In this document: in pieces, positions 1 to 5,351 of the stretch
Layout: each line of letters starts with the position of its first letter
Position numbering within the stretch: position 1 is the stretch's first letter
Position numbers and translations under genes: made by a program
The notes under the pieces: model-generated
What the model was told of the DNA's origin: nothing
The model's input: only the letters and a program-made list of their open reading frames with translations
Databases searched by the model: none
NCBI GenBank assembly: GCA_041565695.1
Contig: JBFGUI010000250.1
Span: 1-5,351, forward strand
DNA from: Pelagibius sp041565695
GTDB lineage: Bacteria > Pseudomonadota > Alphaproteobacteria > Kiloniellales > Kiloniellaceae
DNA length: 5,351 nucleotides
Direction: 5' to 3'

Positions 1-777
1 GACTACGGTGACTACTTCTCCAGTCTCTTCCTCGGCACCATCGCCGCGGCGGTCGGCTGCGTGCTCTTCGCCCTGGTGCTGGGGCGCATCGTCTTCGGTC
101 TGCGCGGCCCCTACTTCGCCATCGGCACCCTGGGCGTCGCCCTCGCGGGACGCGAGCTGGTCGGCACCTGGGAGTGGATCGGCGGCGGCAGCGGCATCGC
201 CATGCCGGTCTATCCCGGCCAGCCGCATGAGAAGTCGGTGGTGTTCTATATCCTCTTCTTCGTGCTGGCGGCGCTGACCTTCATCTTCGTGCGCTGGCTC
301 TACGCGACGCGCTTCGGCCTGGCCATCAACGCCATCCGCGACGACGAGGAAAAGGCCGAGGCCATGGGCATCCATACCCTGCGCCACAAGCTGGCGGCCT
401 GGTCTTCGGCGGCCTTCTTCCTCGGCATGTCCGGCGCCGTCTTCGGCAACCTGACCGGCTTCGTGGAGCCGCTCGAGGTCGCCTTCCCGGCGCCCACCTT
501 CGGCATCTTCATGGTGGTCATGGCGTTGCTCGGCGGCAAGGGCACGCTCTGGGGGCCGGTGATCGGCGCGATCCTGTTCCACGTCGTCAAGGAGGTCACC
601 TGGACCTACCTGCTCGGCTGGCAGTGGATCGCGCTCGGCCTGCTGATCGTGGTCAACGTGGTGTTCTTCCAGGAAGGCATCATGGGCTGGGTGCAGCGCA
701 AGTGGCCGGAACGCTTCGGCATCACCGTCGATCCGCGCATGTCCGCCGGCGGCAAGGCCAAGGAGGCCGGCCAGTGA
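1..777 (+). CDS. livM: LivM-type branched-chain amino acid ABC transporter permease, 5' truncated
   Basis: This is the inner-membrane permease of a LIV/HAAT-family importer, which pairs with a LivH-type permease to move amino acids or related organic acids driven by LivG/LivF. The reading frame is open from base 1, so the true start lies upstream; 258 residues are seen, and LivM proteins usually exceed 300, so the N-terminal helices are missing. Hydrophobic segments lie near window residues 8-34, 78-100, 128-150, 160-195 and 199-225. The cytoplasmic coupling loop is recognisable as GLAINAIRDDEEKAEAMG (residues 106-123), the family's AIRDDE-type motif that docks onto the ATPases. The conserved GGKGTLWGP follows at residues 178-186. 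A polar tail of about 25 residues ends the protein. The stop overlaps the livG start, so the genes are in one operon. The family is clear; the substrate cannot be read from sequence, and branched-chain amino acids are only the default label. Confidence 0.93.
   Translation, partial: DYGDYFSSLFLGTIAAAVGCVLFALVLGRIVFGLRGPYFAIGTLGVALAGRELVGTWEWIGGGSGIAMPVYPGQPHEKSVVFYILFFVLAALTFIFVRWLYATRFGLAINAIRDDEEKAEAMGIHTLRHKLAAWSSAAFFLGMSGAVFGNLTGFVEPLEVAFPAPTFGIFMVVMALLGGKGTLWGPVIGAILFHVVKEVTWTYLLGWQWIALGLLIVVNVVFFQEGIMGWVQRKWPERFGITVDPRMSAGGKAKEAGQ
761..766 (+). promoter_or_regulatory. Shine-Dalgarno of livG
   Basis: A perfect AGGAGG lies inside the last codons of livM, 7 bases before the GTG at 774. It decides the livG start: the frame is open farther upstream (to about 624), but only this GTG has a strong ribosome site, and it gives the usual LivG N-terminus (short strand, then LIKVENVSKSFGG). 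Confidence 0.85.
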
Positions 778-1520
778 ATCCGGAACTGATCAAGGTAGAG
801 AACGTCTCGAAATCCTTCGGCGGCGTACGCGCCAACCACGAGATTTCGATCACCGTGCCGGAAGGCAAGATCACCGGCCTGATCGGGCCCAACGGCTCGG
901 GCAAGACCACCCTCTTCAACTCCATCGTCGGCTATCACCCGATCGACTCCGGCTCCATCAGGTTCGAGGGCCGCGAGATCTCCGATCTCAAGGTGCCGCA
1001 GATCGCCCGCCTGGGCATGCTGCGCACCTTTCAGCAGACCCGCATCTACGGCGACATGGACTGCGTCAAGAACATGCTGATCTCGGTGCAGCACCGCGAC
1101 CAGACCTTCTTCGACATGTTCAAGGGCTACTCCAGCGCGCAGAAGGAAAAGGCCGAGCGCCTGCTGGAGTTCGTCGGCCTTTACCAGAAGCGCCACCTGA
1201 TCTCGGGCGATCTCTCCTTCGGCCAGCAGAAGCTGCTGGAGTTCGCCATGGCGCTGATGAACGAGCCCAAGGTGCTGCTGCTCGACGAGCCGACGGCGGG
1301 CATCAATCCGACCCTGATCAACGGTCTGATCGATCGCCTGAAGCGGGCCAACGAAGAGTTCGGCATCACCCTCCTGGTGATCGAACACAACATGCGGGTG
1401 ATCATGAACCTGGCGGAACACATCTACTGCCTCGCCCACGGCGAAATGCTGGCCGAGGGCGATCCCGACGAAATCCAGAACGACCAGCGCGTCATCGACG
1501 CCTACCTGGGGGCGCATTGA
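774..1520 (+). CDS. livG: LivG-type ABC transporter ATP-binding protein
   Basis: This is one of the two cytoplasmic ATPases of the importer; it hydrolyses ATP to power the LivM/LivH permeases. The 248 residues match the usual LivG length of about 250. All ABC motifs are present in order: Walker A GPNGSGKT (38-45), Q-loop in RTFQQTR (84-90), signature LSFGQQ (147-152), Walker B VLLLDEP (167-173) and switch histidine in VIEHN (202-206). The stretch between Q-loop and signature is long and ends in a helical region, as is typical of LivG rather than LivF. Translation starts at a GTG whose TG is shared with the livM stop (a GTGA overlap), behind a perfect AGGAGG, so it is coupled to livM. The stop shares one base with the livF start. 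Nothing is degenerate, so the ATPase is expected to be active. Substrate specificity is not encoded here. Confidence 0.95.
   Translation: MNPELIKVENVSKSFGGVRANHEISITVPEGKITGLIGPNGSGKTTLFNSIVGYHPIDSGSIRFEGREISDLKVPQIARLGMLRTFQQTRIYGDMDCVKNMLISVQHRDQTFFDMFKGYSSAQKEKAERLLEFVGLYQKRHLISGDLSFGQQKLLEFAMALMNEPKVLLLDEPTAGINPTLINGLIDRLKRANEEFGITLLVIEHNMRVIMNLAEHIYCLAHGEMLAEGDPDEIQNDQRVIDAYLGAH
1508..1512 (+). promoter_or_regulatory. Weak Shine-Dalgarno of livF
   Basis: GGGGG lies 7 bases before the livF ATG at 1520. It is a poor match to AGGAGG. Translation of livF probably relies on ribosomes finishing livG at the overlapping TGATG (1518-1522). Confidence 0.5.
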
Positions 1521-2392
1521 TGGCCAGCACCGGAGAGGACAAGAAAACGCAGACCCGCGGCTACGGCAAGGGCGGCGTCGAGACCGTCATCTCCGTCGAG
1601 GACGTCAACCGCCAGGCCGCGGCGCTGGCCCAGTCGGGCATCACCGAGGACCGCCTCGCCGCCCTCTGCGGCAGCGAGCCCTACGTCAAGATCGAGGGAC
1701 TGCGGGCCGGCTACGGCAAGATGCAGATCCTGCACAATTTCAATCTGCAGGTCGGCAAGGGCGAATCGCTCTGCCTGATCGGGCCGAACGGCGCCGGCAA
1801 GTCGACGGTGCTGCATTCCATCTTCGGCTTCACCAACATCTACGGCGGCACCATCCTGGTCAACGGCAGGAACGTGACCAAGATGTCCTCCAAGGACAAG
1901 CTGCGCTCGGCCGGCGTCGCCTACATCCTGCAGGACAAGTCGGTCTTCCCCGGCATGACGGTGGAGGAGAACCTGTGGATGGGCGGCTACCTGATGGAAC
2001 GCCCGCAGCAGGCCAAGGAAAAGGCCGAGGAGATCTTCGAGAAGTATCCGCGCCTGGCCGAGCGCCGCAAGCACGCCGCCAAGGTGCTGTCCGGCGGCGA
2101 GCGGCGCCTGCTGGAGATCTCGCGCGCCCTGGTGATGGACCCGGAGGTCCTGCTGGTCGACGAGCCGTCGATCGGCCTGGAGCCGCGCTTCATCGACATG
2201 GTCTTCGAGATCCTCGAGGATTTGCAGCACGGCGAAGGCAAGACCATCATCATGGTCGAGCAGAACGCCAAGAAGGGCCTGGAGTTCGCCGACATCGGCT
2301 ACGTCCTGGTCTCGGGCGAGCTGGCCATGGCCGACAAGGGCAACATCCTGCTGGAGGACCCGGAGGTCGGCCGCCTGTTCCTCGGCGGCTAG
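1520..2392 (+). CDS. livF: LivF-type ABC transporter ATP-binding protein with N-terminal extension
   Basis: This is the second cytoplasmic ATPase of the importer and partner of LivG. The nucleotide-binding domain starts near residue 55 (PYVKIEGLRAGYGKMQIL). It contains Walker A GPNGAGKS (88-95), Q-loop glutamine in YILQDKS (135-141), signature LSGGE (190-194), Walker B VLLVDEP (210-216) and the MVEQN segment, where LivF proteins normally carry Q in place of the switch histidine. At 290 residues it is about 50 longer than a usual LivF (about 235-240). The excess is a polar N-terminal segment (residues 1-54) rich in Gly, Lys and acidic residues, with a helical-looking part around 27-50. No in-frame ATG or GTG occurs between the start and the domain, so the extension appears to be really translated. 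An adjacent TTG at 1517 is a less likely start. The ATG shares one base with the livG stop. A terminator follows 85 bases after the stop. LivF-family membership is clear; the role of the extension is unknown. Confidence 0.94.
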   Translation: MASTGEDKKTQTRGYGKGGVETVISVEDVNRQAAALAQSGITEDRLAALCGSEPYVKIEGLRAGYGKMQILHNFNLQVGKGESLCLIGPNGAGKSTVLHSIFGFTNIYGGTILVNGRNVTKMSSKDKLRSAGVAYILQDKSVFPGMTVEENLWMGGYLMERPQQAKEKAEEIFEKYPRLAERRKHAAKVLSGGERRLLEISRALVMDPEVLLVDEPSIGLEPRFIDMVFEILEDLQHGEGKTIIMVEQNAKKGLEFADIGYVLVSGELAMADKGNILLEDPEVGRLFLGG

Positions 2393-2407
2393 CGGGGACA
2401 CGCCCCC

Positions 2408-2458
2408 GGGGCAATTGGCCGAAGGGGGGACTTGATCGGCAGCGGCCGAGGGGCAATT
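2408..2458 (+). repeat. Short direct repeats GGGGCAATT in the livF-coxG gap
   Basis: GGGGCAATT occurs at 2408-2416 and again at 2450-2458, a 42-base period or about four helical turns. A related pair, GGCCGAAGGGG (2417-2427) and GGCCGAGGGG (2444-2453), sits between and overlapping them. They could be a regulator site or chance similarity in G-rich DNA. Function is unknown. Confidence 0.35.
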
Positions 2459-2477
2459 CTGAAGCCGAACCGACGCA

Positions 2478-2514
2478 CCGCTGCGGGCGCCCGCAGCGGC
2501 CGCTCTTTCTTTTT
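2478..2514 (+). terminator. Rho-independent terminator of the liv operon
   Basis: A perfect 9-bp stem (CCGCTGCGG at 2478-2486 pairing with CCGCAGCGG at 2491-2499) closes a GCGC loop, and is followed by a T-rich run CTCTTTCTTTTT at 2503-2514. It lies 85 bases after the livF stop and 41 bases before the coxG start, so it separates the transporter from the molybdenum hydroxylase genes. The T run begins a few bases after the stem and is interrupted by one C, so some read-through is possible. Confidence 0.85.
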
Positions 2515-2555
2515 GCTGAAAGCGACGCCCTTACGGAGAGGACGGAAAAGACGCC

Positions 2556-3173
2556 ATGCAGATGACCGGCCAGTACCGCATCGAAGCGCCCCGGGAAACC
2601 GTCTGGCAGGCCCTGAACGACGTCGAGGTGCTGCGCACCTGCATTCCCGGCGTGGAGGAGATCGAGAAGACCTCGGACACCTCCTTCACCGCCAAGGTGC
2701 GCGCCAAGGTCGGTCCGGTCTCGGCGCGCTTTGCCGGCGCGGTGACGCTGAGCGACCTCGACCCGCCCAAGGGCTACACCATCTCCGGCGAGGGCAAGGG
2801 CGGCGCCGCCGGCTTCGCCAAGGGGGGCGCCAAGGTCAGCCTGGAAGAAGACGGCGCGGCCACGCTGCTGAACTACGAGGTCAATGCCCAGGTCGGCGGC
2901 AAGCTGGCGCAGATCGGCTCGCGCCTCATCGACGGCACCGCCAAGAAGATGGCCGACGATTTCTTCTCGCGCTTCGCCGAACAGGTCGGCGGCCCCGCCG
3001 CGGCCCCGGCCGCCGCCGCTGAGCCGGCCGCCCCCGCACCGGCCGCCGAACCGGCGCCCGCGGCGGCCGCCGCGCCGGACGATTCCGATGTCGGGGCCGG
3101 CGCCCCGCTCGGCGTCTGGGTCACCGGCCTGCTGGTTGCGGCGCTGATCCTGCTGGCGGTTTTCGCGCTGTGA
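2556..3173 (+). CDS. coxG: CoxG-like SRPBCC protein with C-terminal membrane anchor
   Basis: This is a CoxG-family (carbon monoxide dehydrogenase subunit G) protein of 205 residues. Residues 1-144 form the SRPBCC/START-like fold: an N-terminal strand (MTGQYRI), then APRETVWQALNDVEVLRTCIPG (11-32, the family hallmark helix with CIPG), a glycine-rich GEGKGGAAGFAKGG (78-91), and a long C-terminal helix through RLIDGTAKKMADDFFSRFAEQ (123-143). An Ala/Pro linker (147-174) then leads to a hydrophobic segment at 185-205 that ends the protein and should be a tail anchor, with the domain in the cytoplasm. In Oligotropha CoxG recruits the CO dehydrogenase to the membrane, and mycobacterial work links it to quinones; a similar role here is inferred. 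ATG 2556 is chosen over ATG 2562 because it gives the common MxMTGxY start. Upstream there are only modest ribosome sites (GGAGAGGA at 2535-2542, GGAAAAG at 2544-2550). It lies 168 bases before coxS. Confidence 0.88.
   Translation: MQMTGQYRIEAPRETVWQALNDVEVLRTCIPGVEEIEKTSDTSFTAKVRAKVGPVSARFAGAVTLSDLDPPKGYTISGEGKGGAAGFAKGGAKVSLEEDGAATLLNYEVNAQVGGKLAQIGSRLIDGTAKKMADDFFSRFAEQVGGPAAAPAAAAEPAAPAPAAEPAPAAAAAPDDSDVGAGAPLGVWVTGLLVAALILLAVFAL
2994..3077 (+). repeat. Ala/Pro-rich low-complexity linker in coxG
   Basis: This is an extremely G+C-rich stretch coding for residues 147-174 of the CoxG-like protein, made of Ala and Pro with regularly placed Glu (EPAAPAPAAEPAPA). It looks like a flexible spacer between the soluble domain and the membrane anchor. 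Such DNA is prone to length variation by slippage, and it produces spurious open frames on both strands. Confidence 0.7.
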
Positions 3174-3206
3174 CCGAAATTTCATGATGTCCCGCCGCCG
3201 CGCCCC

Positions 3207-3235
3207 TTGACCTGAATCGCGCGCGGCAACAGACT
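3207..3235 (+). promoter_or_regulatory. Candidate sigma-70 promoter upstream of coxS
   Basis: TTGACC at 3207-3212 matches five of six bases of the -35 consensus. A 17-base gap leads to CAGACT at 3230-3235, which matches only three of six at -10. It lies in the 168-base gap between the coxG and coxS starts and would leave a leader of about 100 bases. No terminator is seen between coxG and coxS, so read-through from coxG is equally possible. The rest of the gap (3174-3341) shows nothing else convincing. Confidence 0.35.
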
Positions 3236-3330
3236 TGTGCGTTGCAAGGAAGTTACCACCGCCGGCGCCCTGCGCTCGCTGCGCGGCAAGCAAGAAGAAC
3301 AACCGGACATTCCGTTCGGAGGTCAAGGAA

Positions 3331-3335
3331 GGGAG
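3331..3335 (+). promoter_or_regulatory. Shine-Dalgarno of coxS
   Basis: The purine-rich run AAGGAAGGGAGA (3325-3336) places GGGAG 6 bases before the ATG at 3342. This favours ATG 3342 over the upstream in-frame GTG at 3237, which would add 35 residues unlike any CoxS N-terminus. Confidence 0.75.
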
Positions 3336-3341
3336 ATACCC

Positions 3342-3809
3342 ATGCCTAGCGTTTCCATGACGGTGAACGGCCGGCAGGTGAGCGGCGAAGTCGAAGGCCG
3401 CACCCTGCTCGTCCAGTTCCTGCGCGAGAACCTCTCGCTCACCGGCACCCACGTGGGCTGCGATACCAGCCAGTGCGGCGCCTGCGTGGTCCACGTCAAC
3501 GGCGAATCGGTCAAGAGCTGCACCCTGCTCGCGCTGCAGGCCGAGGGCGCCGAGGTGACCACCATCGAGGGCCTGGCGCAGAACGGCCAGCTGCACCCCA
3601 TGCAGGAGGCCTTCCGCGAGAATCACGGCCTGCAGTGCGGCTTCTGCACGCCGGGCATGGTGATGTCGGCCATCGACCTCCTGAACAAGAACCCCAACCC
3701 CGACGAAGGCGAGATCCGCGAGTGGCTCGAAGGCAACATCTGCCGCTGCACCGGGTACCACAACATCGTCAAGGCCATTCAGTCGGCCGCCGCAAACATG
3801 AGGGGGTAG
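3342..3809 (+). CDS. coxS: [2Fe-2S] subunit of a CO dehydrogenase/xanthine oxidase-family molybdenum hydroxylase (CoxS-like)
   Basis: This is the small iron-sulfur subunit, which carries electrons from the molybdenum centre to the FAD subunit. At 155 residues it has the usual size. The N-terminal plant-ferredoxin-like domain holds one [2Fe-2S] cluster on C40, C45, C48 and C60 (CDTSQCGAC then C). The C-terminal helical domain holds the second on C99, C102, C134 and C136 (CGFC ... NICRCTGYHNIV). All eight ligands are present, so both clusters should form. The start at ATG 3342 is fixed by a good ribosome site and the MPSVSMTVNGRQV beginning. There is no signal peptide, as expected for a cytoplasmic enzyme. 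The gene ends 4 bases before the coxL start, so the two are co-translated. The same fold serves nicotinate, isoquinoline, aldehyde and other hydroxylases, so it does not set the substrate; the large subunit indicates a form II-type enzyme. Confidence 0.95.
   Translation: MPSVSMTVNGRQVSGEVEGRTLLVQFLRENLSLTGTHVGCDTSQCGACVVHVNGESVKSCTLLALQAEGAEVTTIEGLAQNGQLHPMQEAFRENHGLQCGFCTPGMVMSAIDLLNKNPNPDEGEIREWLEGNICRCTGYHNIVKAIQSAAANMRG
3801..3806 (+). promoter_or_regulatory. Shine-Dalgarno of coxL
   Basis: AGGGGG formed by the last two sense codons of coxS lies 7 bases before the coxL ATG at 3814. It is one mismatch from AGGAGG and supports this start. Confidence 0.6.
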
Positions 3810-3813
3810 GACC

Positions 3814-5351
<1,538 letters not shown>

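Noticed and set aside
624..773. Upstream extension of the livG frame inside livM
   Set aside because: The added residues are an out-of-frame reading of livM. AGGAGG followed by GTG at 774 sets the start and gives a normal-length LivG.
606..1517. 303-residue open frame on the - strand opposite livG
   Set aside because: The sense strand holds a complete ABC ATPase with all motifs and an excellent ribosome site; the antisense frame has none.
2432..2565. Open + strand frame crossing the livF-coxG gap into coxG
   Set aside because: It reads through the terminator and then out of frame over coxG with Arg/Gly-rich sequence; no ribosome site and no family similarity.
3176..3183. GAAATTTC palindrome just after the coxG stop as a possible terminator
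   Set aside because: It is only an 8-base palindrome with no room for a loop, no G+C-rich stem and no T tract, so it cannot be a terminator; too short to call an operator.
3237..3341. Upstream GTG start extending coxS by 35 residues
   Set aside because: The extension has no family counterpart, overlaps the candidate promoter, and has no comparable ribosome site; the ATG at 3342 has GGGAG 6 bases upstream.

Overview
The window is about two-thirds G+C by eye and densely coded on the + strand only, with overlapping or near-contiguous genes. Codon use, protein style and gene content point to an alphaproteobacterium, most likely Rhodospirillales-like; this placement is an inference, as no rRNA or other marker is present. 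No tRNA, rRNA, CRISPR array, insertion sequence or integrase is visible.

Region 1 (1-2514) is the end of a LIV/HAAT-type ABC importer operon. It holds the 3' part of a LivM-type permease, then a LivG-type ATPase and a LivF-type ATPase. The three genes are translationally coupled: livG starts on a GTG that overlaps the livM stop, and livF starts on an ATG that shares one base with the livG stop. LivF carries an unusual N-terminal extension of about 54 residues. A strong hairpin plus T-rich tract at 2478-2514 closes the operon.

Region 2 (2556-5351) belongs to the CO dehydrogenase / xanthine oxidase family of molybdenum hydroxylases. It encodes a CoxG-like SRPBCC protein with an Ala/Pro linker and a C-terminal membrane anchor. 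After a 168-base gap with a candidate promoter come the [2Fe-2S] subunit (CoxS-like) and, 4 bases later, the first two thirds of the Mo-binding large subunit (CoxL-like), which runs off the window. The large-subunit active-site loop reads AYRGAGR. That is the signature of 'form II' enzymes, not the Cys-containing AYxCSFR loop of true CO-oxidising form I enzymes. The S-then-L order also fits form II (S-L-M), so an FAD subunit (CoxM-like) would be expected just downstream.

Taken together, an amino-acid-type importer lies beside a membrane-tethered molybdenum hydroxylase of unknown substrate. The importer could bring in the organic compound that the hydroxylase oxidises, with electrons passing through FeS and FAD to the membrane. 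The terminator between them shows they are not one simple transcript, so the functional link is a hypothesis. The families are all known; nothing here is clearly a new system. The most interesting points are the non-CO active site kept together with a CoxG anchor, and the extended LivF.
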